From contig CBDCUC010000040.1 of the NCBI GenBank assembly GCA_965222485.1, positions 1,922,001 to 1,986,000 of the forward strand: 64,000 bases of DNA, in the 5' to 3' direction. This document shows positions 9,317 to 17,869 of this stretch, in pieces. The notes beneath the pieces are model-generated. The model worked only from the letters and a program-made list of their open reading frames with translations. It searched no databases and was not told where the DNA came from. A program made the position numbers and the translations under genes. The DNA comes from CBDCUC01 sp965222485. GTDB lineage: Bacteria; Pseudomonadota; Alphaproteobacteria; Rhizobiales; Hyphomicrobiaceae. How positions within the stretch are numbered: the first letter of the stretch is position 1; each line of letters begins with the position of its first letter.

Positions 9317-9889
9317 GTGGCAACGGAAACGGATGAACCGGATCGCCGGGACTTTTTGGTGATTGCAGGAAATGCGTTTGCCGCCGTCGGCGCCGCGTCG
9401 CTGATCTGGCCGTTTGTGCAACAAATGAACCCGGATGCTGGGGCCAAAGCTCTGGCGTCGATAGAGGTGGACCTGGCGCCGGTTAAACCTGGGCAGGCCA
9501 TTACCGTTATGTGGCGCGGTAAACCTGTTTTTATCCGCAATCGTACCGAGGAAGAGATTAAGGAGGCGGAGAAAACGCCACTGGCCGAGCTCGCCGATGA
9601 CATTGCGCGCAATGAAAATATCGCTCCTGATGCGACGGCCCTGGATAAGAACCGCGTCATAGAGGGAAAGCCAAACTGGTTGGTGCTGGTTGGCATTTGC
9701 ACACACCTGGGGTGCATTCCTAAGGGCCAAAGCTTGGCCGATGCAAAAGGCGAATATGGCGGTTGGTTCTGCCCGTGTCACGGATCGCACTACGATACAT
9801 CCGGGCGTATCCGCAAGGGACCGGCGCCGCGCAATCTCGACGTGCCGCCGTTTGAATTCGTTTCCGACACAAAAATCAAAATCGGCTAG
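9317..9889 (+). CDS. petA: Cytochrome bc1 complex Rieske iron-sulfur subunit
   Basis: Carries electrons from ubiquinol to cytochrome c1. A twin-arginine motif RRDFL (residues 10-14) precedes a hydrophobic membrane anchor. The 2Fe-2S boxes are CTHLGC (128-133) and CPCHGS (152-157), so the cluster ligands are C128, H130, C152 and H155, with C133 and C154 for the disulfide. I choose GTG 9317 because GGAGGGA lies just upstream; an in-frame TTG at 9305 would overlap that site. It is the first gene of petABC, 15 bases before petB. Confidence 0.97.
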   Translation: MATETDEPDRRDFLVIAGNAFAAVGAASLIWPFVQQMNPDAGAKALASIEVDLAPVKPGQAITVMWRGKPVFIRNRTEEEIKEAEKTPLAELADDIARNENIAPDATALDKNRVIEGKPNWLVLVGICTHLGCIPKGQSLADAKGEYGGWFCPCHGSHYDTSGRIRKGPAPRNLDVPPFEFVSDTKIKIG

Positions 9890-9904
9890 GGGACCTGCCT
9901 GTCC

Positions 9905-11167
9905 ATGGCACAACATGACTCTTCATACGAACCGACAAGCCGCTTTGGTAAGTGGTGGGACGAACGCCTGCCCGTCGCCAGGTTGATGCACGGTCAGTTC
10001 ATCGACTTTCCGACACCGCGCAATCTGAACTATTTGTGGACGTTTGGCGGTATTCTGACCTTCTGCCTGGTGGCGCAGATCGTCACCGGAATCGTCCTTG
10101 CGATGCATTATCAGCCTACGGCTGAAGCGGCCTTCAATTCCGTTGAGGCCATTCGGCGCGACGTAAACTACGGTTGGATGATCCGCAACTTCCATGCGGT
10201 TGGCTCGTCGATGTTCTTCCTTGCCGTCTACGTCCATATTTTCCGCGGGCTCTATTACGGTTCGTACAAGGCACCGCGGGAGATATTATGGATTCTAGGC
10301 GTGTTCATTTTCCTGGCGATGATGGCGACCGGGTTTATGGGCTATTCCTTGGTCTGGGGACAGATGAGCTTTTGGGCCGTCACGGTGATTACAAACCTGT
10401 TTTCTTCGCTTGATAGCCTTATTCCCGGGTTTGGCACGGCAATCGTGCAATGGCTGTGGGGCGGCTACTCGGTGACAGGCACAACGCTCAACCGGTTCTT
10501 CTCGCTTCACTACCTGCTGCCGTTTGTGATTTTCGGTCTGGTGATCCTGCATATCTGGGCGCTGCACGTCACGGGCCAGAACAATCCTGATGGGATTGAA
10601 ATCAAGACCAAATCTGATTCCGTTCCCATGCATCCTTACGCGACGTCGAAGGACCTATTTGGGTTGTTCGCATTCATCATTCTGTTTGCATGGTTTGTGT
10701 TCTTCCTTCCCGATTATCTGGGGCATGCGGACAACTATATCGAAGCCGATCCGCTGGTGACGCCACCGCACATTGTGCCGGAGTGGTACTACCTGCCCTA
10801 CTACGCGATTTTGCGGGCTGTGCCGGACAAGTTGGGCGGTGTGATTTTGATGTTCGCATCGATAGCAATCCTTGCGTTCGTACCTTGGCTTGACAGCTCA
10901 CGCGTGAAATCGGCGAAATATCGGCCCATCTACAAGTGGTTCTTCTGGTTGTTTTTGTTTTCGTGTCTGGCGCTGGGTTATCTGGGTGCCAAACCGGCCG
11001 AAGGCATCTATGTGTTCTGGGCTCGCGTTTTCACGGTGTACTACTTTGCGCACTTCCTGGTTGTGATGCCGATTGTGGGCATTCTGGAAACGCCAAAGGA
11101 AGTGCCGTCATCCATTACCGAGGCCGTGCTTGGCAAGGACGCAGGGACGGACGCGTCTAGCGGCTAG
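9905..11167 (+). CDS. petB: Cytochrome b of the bc1 complex
   Basis: The 420-residue membrane core of the bc1 complex, holding both b haems and the Qo and Qi quinone sites. The haem ligands are visible as H97 and H111 in helix B and H202 and H216 in helix D. The Qo-site PEWY motif is at 292-295. Eight hydrophobic helices and the total length fit a bacterial petB not fused to c1. It follows petA and precedes petC by 104 bases, so the three genes probably form one transcript. Confidence 0.98.
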   Translation: MAQHDSSYEPTSRFGKWWDERLPVARLMHGQFIDFPTPRNLNYLWTFGGILTFCLVAQIVTGIVLAMHYQPTAEAAFNSVEAIRRDVNYGWMIRNFHAVGSSMFFLAVYVHIFRGLYYGSYKAPREILWILGVFIFLAMMATGFMGYSLVWGQMSFWAVTVITNLFSSLDSLIPGFGTAIVQWLWGGYSVTGTTLNRFFSLHYLLPFVIFGLVILHIWALHVTGQNNPDGIEIKTKSDSVPMHPYATSKDLFGLFAFIILFAWFVFFLPDYLGHADNYIEADPLVTPPHIVPEWYYLPYYAILRAVPDKLGGVILMFASIAILAFVPWLDSSRVKSAKYRPIYKWFFWLFLFSCLALGYLGAKPAEGIYVFWARVFTVYYFAHFLVVMPIVGILETPKEVPSSITEAVLGKDAGTDASSG

Positions 11168-11271
11168 GACGTGTCGAAGCGGCCATTCGGGCGAGGTGCG
11201 GGTTCTTTCCGGCTAAACGCGCAAGGCCTGCATCAAATCCTGCCTTAAGGGGACGAGGGAAAAAGAGAGCA

Positions 11272-12153
11272 ATGGCAAAGACATTGACACGAGGGGCATG
11301 CGTTTTGGTGGTCGCTGCGGCGTGCTGCGGGATCTGGTCGTCCGCACATGCGGCGGGCGGCGATCATATCAAGATAGAGCGGCAGCCGTGGTCCTTCAGC
11401 GGTTTCACTGGCCGGCTGGACAAGGTCCAGTTACGCCGGGGTTTTCAGGTCTATCAGGAAGTTTGCGCGGCCTGCCACGGGCTAAAGCGCGTGCGTTTTC
11501 GCAATCTTGTCGAAGAGGGTGGTCCTGAGTTCGACGAGGAAAACGTGAAGGCGCTGGCGAAGGAGTGGGCGAACCAGATCGTTGACGGACCGAACGATGA
11601 AGGCGAAATGTTTGAACGTCCGCCAAAACTGTCGGATCCGATCCTTGGGCCATTCAAGAACGACAAGGCAGCGCGCGCGGCAAACAACGGAGCGTTGCCG
11701 CCGGATCTGTCGATTATTGCCAAGGCCCGCAGCGTTCACAATGAAGCGCCCTGGTATCTGCATATTTTCTTGATGCTCAGGGATGTGATCACCGCCTATC
11801 AGGAGGGCGGCGCTGACTATCTTTATGCGCTGATGACGGGTTATGTAGAAGATCCGCCAGAGGGTTTTGAGCTTGCAGACGGGATGAGCTACAACAAAGC
11901 GTTCCCGGGACATCAGATCGCCATGGCACCGCCGCTGGATGAAGATAACTTCGTCGAGTATCAGGAAAATGCCGGAGCACCATCGTCGCTGGATCAGAAT
12001 GCCAGGGACCTGGCGGCATTCCTACATTGGGCCGCCGATCCTTCGCACAATCAGCGTAAGGAAATTGGGTGGATCGCCCTACTATATCTGCTCGTAACAA
12101 CGGCGCTTCTCTATCTCGGCAAGAAGAGTATCTGGTCGCGGATCAAACACTGA
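11272..12153 (+). CDS. petC: Cytochrome c1 of the bc1 complex
   Basis: Accepts electrons from the Rieske centre and passes them to soluble cytochrome c. A signal peptide spans about residues 1-28 (ending AHA). The c-type haem site CAACH is at 65-69, and the axial Met is probably M218 in the IAMAPP segment. A hydrophobic helix near 265-282 followed by basic residues anchors the protein in the membrane. Length (293) is normal. It is the last gene of petABC; a strong terminator follows at 12186. Confidence 0.97.
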   Translation: MAKTLTRGACVLVVAAACCGIWSSAHAAGGDHIKIERQPWSFSGFTGRLDKVQLRRGFQVYQEVCAACHGLKRVRFRNLVEEGGPEFDEENVKALAKEWANQIVDGPNDEGEMFERPPKLSDPILGPFKNDKAARAANNGALPPDLSIIAKARSVHNEAPWYLHIFLMLRDVITAYQEGGADYLYALMTGYVEDPPEGFELADGMSYNKAFPGHQIAMAPPLDEDNFVEYQENAGAPSSLDQNARDLAAFLHWAADPSHNQRKEIGWIALLYLLVTTALLYLGKKSIWSRIKH

Positions 12154-12185
12154 CCAGCTGCAAACAAGCGTTTGCAATTTCAGAT

Positions 12186-12222
12186 GGGCAGCACCTATCC
12201 CGGTGCTGCCCTTTGTTGTTTT
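12186..12222 (+). terminator. Terminator of petABC
   Basis: A perfect 10-bp GC-rich stem (12186-12195 with 12202-12211), a six-base loop and a T-rich tail (TTTGTTGTTTT) lie 32 bases after the petC stop. Confidence 0.9.
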
Positions 12223-12606
12223 CGGTGATGCTTACGCCTTCGGCTAATCTTTATGATTGATGCTTATGCGCACGGCATAGTGCTGAATGCGCGTCGCCGA
12301 CACGACGCCCACGCGCACAGCGGGAGGTGCCCACGGTGCGTGTCTCATGTGATCGCGATGCTTTTCAGCGCTGGTGCGCTGGCACCGCGATATCGGCGAC
12401 GGGTACGCCTCCGGCGACACGCGCGCCGGGAGGTCTCCCGGGGTGGAATGAGATGCGCTGCGACTGCCGCAACGAGTGATCCGGCCAACGTCGAGTTGAC
12501 CGCCGCGCCCGTAAACGTCGGCGCAAGCACTAAGGGCTCGCGCCGGGTCGCGTTTGTCTTTATTGATATCGCCAATCAGCGAGGCAGCGTCTTTTCGGGG
12601 GTAAAC
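12223..12606. other. Gap between petC terminator and mtnP
   Basis: About 384 bases with no gene I can support. The mtnP frame stays open back to 12253, but the extra codons give an Arg/His-rich sequence unlike any MtnP N-terminus. On the other strand a short Arg-rich reading (12345-12575) is also unconvincing. The mtnP promoter must lie here. Confidence 0.5.
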
Positions 12607-13482
12607 ATGGTGAAGTCGGTTCTGGGCATTGTCGGTGGCAGCGGTCTTTACGAGTTGGACGGACTTTCGTCGGCCGAATGGCGTCGGGTTGATACTCCCT
12701 GGGGAAAGGCCTCGGATGAAATTCTGTTTGCGGAAATCGACGGGTTGCCGATCCGCTTCCTGCCAAGACACGGGCGTGGGCACAAGGTCTCCCCGACGCA
12801 TATCAATTACCGAGCGAATGTCGATGCGCTTAAACGGGCGGGCGTAACGGATTTGTTGTCGATTTCTGCGTGCGGTTCGCTTCAGGAGGAGTACGCGCCG
12901 GGCCATTTTGTTATCGTCGACCAGTTTATCGATCGCACGTTTGCGCGCGAGAAAACGTTTTTCGGCGAGGGCTGTGTGGCGCATGTCTCGGTTGCCGATC
13001 CGGTGAGCCCGCTTTTGGCGGATGCGGCGGAGAAGGCGGGTCGTGATGCGGGTATCGGGATCACGCGCGGTGGCACCTACCTCGTGATGGAGGGACCGCA
13101 ATTCTCAACGCGTGCGGAGTCGAATCTTTATCGTAGCTGGGGCTGCAGTGTAATCGGCATGACCAACATGCCCGAGGCCAAGTTGGCGCGTGAGGCTGAG
13201 ATTTGCTACGCGACCGTTGCAATGGTGACAGATTATGACTGCTGGCATTCCGACCACGAGGAAGTCGATGTGGCTTCGGTGATCGAGGTGATGAAGGAGA
13301 ACACGAAAAAAGCACAAGGACTCGTGCTTAACCTGGCGCGGTCGTTTCCAAGGGAGCATCCCGCCTGCCCGCTTGGATCGGACCGGGCGCTTGATGTTGC
13401 AGTTATTACGCCGCCGGATGCGCGCGATCCTCAGCTCGTGTCCAAACTGGATGCAGTTGCAGGGCGCGTTCTGGGCGCCTAG
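12607..13482 (+). CDS. mtnP: 5'-methylthioadenosine phosphorylase
   Basis: Cleaves 5'-methylthioadenosine (and probably 5'-deoxyadenosine) with phosphate to adenine and the 5-substituted ribose 1-phosphate. Purine phosphorylase features are clear: GGSGLY near residue 9, FLPRHGRGH in the phosphate-binding region, SACGSL, the EGPQFSTRAES loop and GMTNMPEA near the nucleoside site, and DYDCWH. At 291 residues, starting at ATG 12607 with GGGGG six bases upstream, it matches the family. Adenine feeds apt and the sugar phosphate feeds mtnA, both encoded within 3 kb. Confidence 0.95.
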   Translation: MVKSVLGIVGGSGLYELDGLSSAEWRRVDTPWGKASDEILFAEIDGLPIRFLPRHGRGHKVSPTHINYRANVDALKRAGVTDLLSISACGSLQEEYAPGHFVIVDQFIDRTFAREKTFFGEGCVAHVSVADPVSPLLADAAEKAGRDAGIGITRGGTYLVMEGPQFSTRAESNLYRSWGCSVIGMTNMPEAKLAREAEICYATVAMVTDYDCWHSDHEEVDVASVIEVMKENTKKAQGLVLNLARSFPREHPACPLGSDRALDVAVITPPDARDPQLVSKLDAVAGRVLGA

Positions 13483-13519
13483 GGGGCTAGGCCTGGATGG
13501 CGTTTTAACGCGCTCTTGG

Positions 13520-13927
13520 TCAGGGCATTGTTCGGTCGCCCGCAAGATATCTGGCAATGTCGACATAATCGAACACGAGAGAAATGGCGATCGTAGCCAG
13601 GAAGATGCGCAAGTAGATCCCGAACGGGGAATTGACAGGATGGTGTGGTAGGCGCGTCCAAAGGTAGATTGCCAGCGGTGTCCAAAAGGGGATGTGACCT
13701 AGGCCAAGCAATCGGACATATCCGAACCGATCAAAAAGCCATGTCATTAGTATCGTTGCGCCGATCATTGCCGCAACAATGGCGTACGCTTCGATGTGAC
13801 CTAGTCGGAGTTTTCCACCTTGCCAGCGCACCAGAAACAATACGGATGCAAGGTTAGCAACCATCATCCAGTTGAGCCAAACGTGCAGCCACGAGGGCGC
13901 AGTGGCGATGTGCTCTTCGAGGCTCAT
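13520..13927 (-). CDS. Four-TM conserved membrane protein, unknown function
   Basis: A 135-residue protein with about four hydrophobic helices, at about 17-34, 46-64, 72-90 and 106-124, joined by short loops rich in Trp, His and Arg. The pattern is that of a real integral membrane protein, but I do not recognise the family. It is convergent with mtnP and lies just before a second small membrane protein on the same strand; the two may be cotranscribed. The plus-strand reading of this DNA is a shadow. Confidence 0.65.
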   Translation of the reverse strand: MSLEEHIATAPSWLHVWLNWMMVANLASVLFLVRWQGGKLRLGHIEAYAIVAAMIGATILMTWLFDRFGYVRLLGLGHIPFWTPLAIYLWTRLPHHPVNSPFGIYLRIFLATIAISLVFDYVDIARYLAGDRTMP

Positions 13928-13991
13928 GCAATCTACTCATTACCTGGAAGGGTCAACGCTGCGGCAGTTCAGCCGCAATCGCGTCCCGTGC

Positions 13992-14360
13992 CTAGTCGGG
14001 GAAATGAATGAAGATCTGCATGTTGATCAACCAGGGGAAATAGGTCTGCGCCACATAGGCGGCGGCCCAGACAATGCCCGCCAGCAGTATCAATGCGGGA
14101 ATGGCAGCCAGGACGAGCTTGATGCAAAATCCCATCAGGCGAAAAAACGGGACATTGAAACTAGAAACTTGAACCTCTGTGGTACCGTCTGCCATCTGGG
14201 GGATTTCTGTCGGCCCATACGTGGAACCCGCGGACAAATCAACGGCACCTTGCGTGGCCGCTCGCTTCTTAGCCTCGCGTTCCGCCCGCGCCTTGCGCAG
14301 TGTGCGTGGTAGATCATCGTGACCGATGTCTGCTCGCAGTGGGTAGTCCGTTTCAACCAT
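13992..14360 (-). CDS. Single-TM protein, unknown function
   Basis: A 122-residue protein with a cytoplasmic-looking charged N-terminal half (a basic Arg/Lys/Ala helix near residues 18-36), then a polar Ser/Thr/Gly linker, and one or two hydrophobic helices at about 78-110 near the C-terminus. I place the start at ATG 14360 because GGAGG lies eight bases before it; in-frame codons to 14417 are possible but lack this. I do not recognise the family. It lies 64 bases before the next small membrane gene on the same strand. Confidence 0.6.
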   Translation of the reverse strand: MVETDYPLRADIGHDDLPRTLRKARAEREAKKRAATQGAVDLSAGSTYGPTEIPQMADGTTEVQVSSFNVPFFRLMGFCIKLVLAAIPALILLAGIVWAAAYVAQTYFPWLINMQIFIHFPD

Positions 14361-14668
14361 GTATTCCACCTCCATGACACACCATCCCCATGGTTCCGCG
14401 CCGGTGTCACTAGCCAATGATGGGCAGGCAGATTTTCTTGCTCGCCGCCGTACGGAGCAAGTGCTGGGCGATACTACGTCGTACCGTGGGCCCAGCGGTC
14501 AAATGCTACGGATGGCCTTTGCGGCCACTTCACGTGGCAAACCTGCATCGTCGAGGCATTCTGGCAGCAAATTAAGGGCGGAATCGCGACGAGCGGTTGC
14601 CAAAAACGCATATGTGCCCGATCACTTGATCGTCATTTCAGCTTCATGGGTGTAACGGGGAGAAGGCC
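14361..14668. other. Intergenic region before apt
   Basis: 308 bases between divergent genes. It should hold promoters for apt and for the small membrane genes. A plus-strand open frame here (14359-14655) has no protein-like character. GGGGAGAAGG at 14657-14666 is the apt ribosome-binding site. Confidence 0.45.
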
Positions 14669-15199
14669 TTGTACAACTTAAAGGATCTGGTGCGGACCAT
14701 TCCGGATTATCCCAAACCGGGAATTATGTTCAGGGATGTCACGACGCTATTTGGTGATGGACAGGGTTTCAAGGCTGCCGTGGCGCAGATGGCGGAGCCA
14801 TTTAGGACCGAGCCAGTCGATGCCGTGGCCGGGATCGAGGCGCGTGGGTTTATTCTGGGCGGCGCCATCGCAGATAGACTGGGTTGCGGATTTATCCCAA
14901 TCCGGAAGAAAGGCAAGCTGCCCTGGAAAACCATCGGCGAGGAGTACTCGCTTGAATATGGGGTCGATGTGATTGAGATCCACGAGGATGCAATTGCAAA
15001 AGGCGAGCGCATTTTGATTGTTGACGATCTTATCGCGACCGGAGGTACTGCGGAGGCGGCCGCCAAGCTGATCGTGCGGTCGGGTGGGCAGGTCGTGGGC
15101 GCTGTCTTCGTGATCGACTTGCCGGATCTAGGTGGTGTCAAGAAATTGGAAGCGATGGGTATTGAGTCGCATGCCGTTATGGCTTTTGACGGTCACTAG
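14669..15199 (+). CDS. apt: Adenine phosphoribosyltransferase
   Basis: Converts adenine and PRPP to AMP. The type I phosphoribosyltransferase PRPP loop ILIVDDLIATGGTA is at about 115-128. The N-terminal IPDYPKPGIMFRDVTTL and the GIEARGFILG segment are characteristic of Apt. It has 176 residues and starts at TTG 14669, with a strong purine-rich GGGGAGAAGG just upstream. It lies between mtnP and mtnA, so it is well placed to recycle the adenine released by MtnP. Confidence 0.96.
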   Translation: MYNLKDLVRTIPDYPKPGIMFRDVTTLFGDGQGFKAAVAQMAEPFRTEPVDAVAGIEARGFILGGAIADRLGCGFIPIRKKGKLPWKTIGEEYSLEYGVDVIEIHEDAIAKGERILIVDDLIATGGTAEAAAKLIVRSGGQVVGAVFVIDLPDLGGVKKLEAMGIESHAVMAFDGH

Positions 15200-15313
15200 T
15201 TGGCAAACAAGGCGTTTGGGATTGGAGACCTAACGCTGTTGATGCCCGTCGTGTCGGTTTGTTCGTGACGAGGCGTATTGCGTCTTTGAAAGAAAAGAGA
15301 GCAGGAGGTGTGG

Positions 15314-15532
15314 TTGGCACAGAGCGTTGATGTAAAGGAATGTCTTGCGTTGGTTCGTGCCTGGCAACAAGAGCCTCTGGCGGATCAGTTGTGTCCGGTT
15401 TGCCGTGCAGGTGGTCTGGAGATTATCGACAGGTCTGCCCGGCCGCATGCGGAATGGTATCAATTGACCTGTGCGGCTTGCGGGTTTGAGCAGGCCGTGC
15501 ATGTGCCCCTGACGTCGGCGGGATTGGGGTAA
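15314..15532 (+). CDS. Small zinc-ribbon protein
   Basis: A 72-residue protein with two Cys pairs, CPVC at 27-30 and CAAC at 53-56, that could form a four-Cys zinc ribbon. The first 25 residues form a likely helix with a Trp and acidic residues. TTG 15314 is chosen because GGAGG lies five bases before it. It sits between apt and mtnA on the same strand, 57 bases before mtnA. I do not know its function; binding to RNA or to a partner enzyme is possible. Confidence 0.65.
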   Translation: MAQSVDVKECLALVRAWQQEPLADQLCPVCRAGGLEIIDRSARPHAEWYQLTCAACGFEQAVHVPLTSAGLG

Positions 15533-15589
15533 GCGCATGCGGGAGGGTCAAACGACCGCGTTGTTGCTTGGATATTATGGGCGGAGACC

Positions 15590-16702
15590 ATGAAGATTGA
15601 TGGCAGGCACTACCGCACGATCTGGCGCGGGGATGATCGTCGAAGTGTGCAAATTATCGATCAGACACGATTGCCGCATGAGCTGTCGGTGGTGCGCCTG
15701 GACACGGTGGAGGATGCCGCCCGGGCGATTTTGACCATGCAGGTGCGCGGCGCGCCGCTGATCGGTGCAACGGCTGCTTACGGGGTTTGTCTACAGCTTC
15801 AGCGAGATGCAAGCGATGCCTCGCTTGCCGGAGCAATTGAACTTCTTGCCCGTCAGCGGCCGACCGCGATCAATCTGCGCTGGGCGCTTGAGGAAATGGA
15901 CAAGGCCGTTCGTTCGCTCGCGATTTCGGAACGCGAACAGGCTGCGTGGGTCCGTGCCGATACCTTGTGTGATGCAGATGTCGAAACAAACCGTTTGATT
16001 GGCGTCAATGGGTTGCAATTGATCGAACATATTGCGGCAGGCAAAGACAAGGGACAGCCGGTCAACGTTCTCACGCATTGCAACGCTGGATGGTTGGCAT
16101 GCGTGGATTGGGGGACCGCGACCTCACCTATCTACCAGGCACACGATGCTGGCCTACCGGTACATGTTTGGGTCGATGAAACAAGGCCACGCAATCAAGG
16201 CGCTGCACTGACGGCGTATGAGCTTGGTGCGCACGGCGTACCGCACACGATTGTCGTCGATAATGCTGGTGGGCATCTCATGCAGCGAGGAGAGGTCGAT
16301 ATTGTGATTGTGGGAACCGATCGGGTGACCGCGAATGGTGACGTGGTCAACAAGATCGGCACCTATTTGAAAGCGCTGGCGGCAAAAGATAACAACGTGC
16401 CGTTCTACGTTGCGCTGCCCTTTTCGACAGTTGACTGGACGCTTGCAGATGGAATGGCGGTTCCGATCGAGGAGCGTTCGCAGGATGAAGTTTTAAAGAT
16501 GTCTGGGCGTCTTGATGATGGGAGCGTTGTGCAGGTTGATATTGCCGCACCTGGGTCGCCATCGGCAAATCCCGCCTTTGACGTGACACCGGGTGGACTT
16601 GTCGCGGGCTTCATTACAGAGCGTGGTGTGTGTGCGGCCTCATCGGACGGTCTGGCGGGGCTTTACCCTGAGCTTGCGCGAAGGCACCAGGTTGCGGTTT
16701 GA
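15590..16702 (+). CDS. mtnA: Methylthioribose-1-phosphate isomerase
   Basis: Isomerises 5-methylthioribose 1-phosphate to 5-methylthioribulose 1-phosphate. The eIF2B-like fold shows the family residues: the QVRGAP loop near 51-56, the catalytic Cys164 in THCNAG, and the catalytic Asp244 in VGTDRV, followed by GDVVNKIGTY. At 370 residues the length is typical. It is followed 76 bases later by a class II aldolase, which takes the same product. Confidence 0.96.
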   Translation: MKIDGRHYRTIWRGDDRRSVQIIDQTRLPHELSVVRLDTVEDAARAILTMQVRGAPLIGATAAYGVCLQLQRDASDASLAGAIELLARQRPTAINLRWALEEMDKAVRSLAISEREQAAWVRADTLCDADVETNRLIGVNGLQLIEHIAAGKDKGQPVNVLTHCNAGWLACVDWGTATSPIYQAHDAGLPVHVWVDETRPRNQGAALTAYELGAHGVPHTIVVDNAGGHLMQRGEVDIVIVGTDRVTANGDVVNKIGTYLKALAAKDNNVPFYVALPFSTVDWTLADGMAVPIEERSQDEVLKMSGRLDDGSVVQVDIAAPGSPSANPAFDVTPGGLVAGFITERGVCAASSDGLAGLYPELARRHQVAV

Positions 16703-16778
16703 GATGGATATTGTGTGCCGCCGCGCGCTTGGGCGCAGGCAGGTTGGTACAACGGTTTAGAATCGGCAGGGGACAGGC

Positions 16779-17474
16779 GTGACAACCCAGGGGAAAAAGA
16801 CTGCAAGGCGGCCGCGGCGCAGTGCCGCAGAAACCGCTGCGCGCAAGCAGGTGATTGAAACTGCCCTTGCGATGAGCCGCTCCGGTCTTTCACCTGGGCG
16901 TTCGGGCAATGTTTCGATGCGCTGGGCAGAGGGGATGCTTATTACGCCCTCGGGTGTCGGCTACGAAGAGATGAAGCCTGCCGATATCGTGTTTGTTGAT
17001 GATGAAGGTGCGGCTGCACCCGGTTCGCTCAAACCATCCAGTGAATGGCGTTTTCATTTGTCCGCCTATCATGCGCGCGCAGATAGGTCAGCGGTTGTCC
17101 ACACCCACTCGCTTCATGCAACGGTCTTGGCATGCGCCCACAAGCCGATTCCGGCGTTCCACTACATGGTTGCTGTGGCGGGCGGAGACGATATTCCTAT
17201 TATTCCGTATGCTCCATTTGGTACCCAGACGCTTGCAGACCTCGTGGGCGATGGGTTGGTTGGGCGCGACGCGTTGCTGATGGCGAACCATGGTCAAATA
17301 GCGATTGGGTCAAGTTTGTCGTCGGCTCTCGAGCTTGCGCAAGAGGTCGAGGTCTTGGCGGAGCAGTTCTGTAAGGTGCTGACGCTGGGAAAGCCGAATA
17401 TACTGAAAAAGGCCGAGATGGCCGATGTTTCTGAGCGGTTTAAGAGCTACGGACAACACGCGCAAAAGCCTTAG
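16779..17474 (+). CDS. Class II aldolase/adducin family, probable methylthioribulose-1-phosphate aldolase
   Basis: A 231-residue zinc-dependent aldolase-fold enzyme. The SGNVSMR phosphate loop is at 42-48; the catalytic acid is probably Glu89; zinc ligands are H108 and H110 in VVHTHS and H171 in MANHGQ. Because it follows mtnA directly, I infer that it cleaves 5-methylthioribulose 1-phosphate (or the deoxy analogue) to DHAP and an aldehyde, as Ald2 does in the known DHAP shunt. The dehydratase MtnB belongs to the same superfamily and is the main alternative, but no mtnC or mtnD is nearby. GTG start with AGGGGA upstream. An Arg/Lys-rich N-terminal extension precedes the domain. Confidence 0.82.
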   Translation: MTTQGKKTARRPRRSAAETAARKQVIETALAMSRSGLSPGRSGNVSMRWAEGMLITPSGVGYEEMKPADIVFVDDEGAAAPGSLKPSSEWRFHLSAYHARADRSAVVHTHSLHATVLACAHKPIPAFHYMVAVAGGDDIPIIPYAPFGTQTLADLVGDGLVGRDALLMANHGQIAIGSSLSSALELAQEVEVLAEQFCKVLTLGKPNILKKAEMADVSERFKSYGQHAQKP

Positions 17475-17869
17475 CCAGTGCGCAGGGCGTTAGCATTTGC
17501 TTCCCGCAATCCGGTGGCTTTTGTATTCGCGTGTGGTCCACGCCGGCTTCCGTTAACCCGCTTGCGAATTAATCAAGACTTGGAATTGTAGGGACGCCCC
17601 ACAATCTAACTGACCAGTCAGATTGTGGCTGGATCACAATTTGTGAGATTGAATTGCGCTAACAACTAATAATTGTATATTGTTGATTTTACTACCTATT
17701 GCGTTGCGCGCGCTGCCAGATTGAAGGATTTGCAACAAGGCCAACGTATGTGTTTTGCCAATTTTGTTTGGCTGAGTATTGATTTGCTTTGCTAATCTTT
17801 GGGTTGCGTCTTTCGCCCTGCAGAATGATATTGCTCTGCAGTGTGGTTGTTTGGTGTACGGAGTAAGCG
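17475..17869. other. AT-rich leader before the ParA-like gene
   Basis: 395 bases with no supported gene. From about 17570 it is clearly more AT-rich than its surroundings and contains a nested 30-base inverted repeat (17599-17628), a short CACAA-T-TTGTG palindrome (17635-17645) and many TTG/CAA steps. GGAG eight bases before 17870 serves the next gene. Confidence 0.55.
17599..17628. promoter_or_regulatory. Nested inverted repeat, candidate operator
   Basis: The outer arms CCACAATCT and AGATTGTGG (9 bp, perfect) enclose inner arms ACTG and CAGT around a two-base centre, with one mismatched base between the levels. No T-run follows, so it is not an obvious terminator. The ACAAT motif recurs in a CACAA-T-TTGTG palindrome seven bases further on. 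The site lies about 240 bases before the ParA-like gene and could bind a dimeric DNA-binding protein. Confidence 0.45.

Noticed and set aside
12244..13101. 285-codon minus-strand frame across mtnP
   Set aside because: Lies opposite the well-defined mtnP gene and is Arg-rich; a shadow frame.
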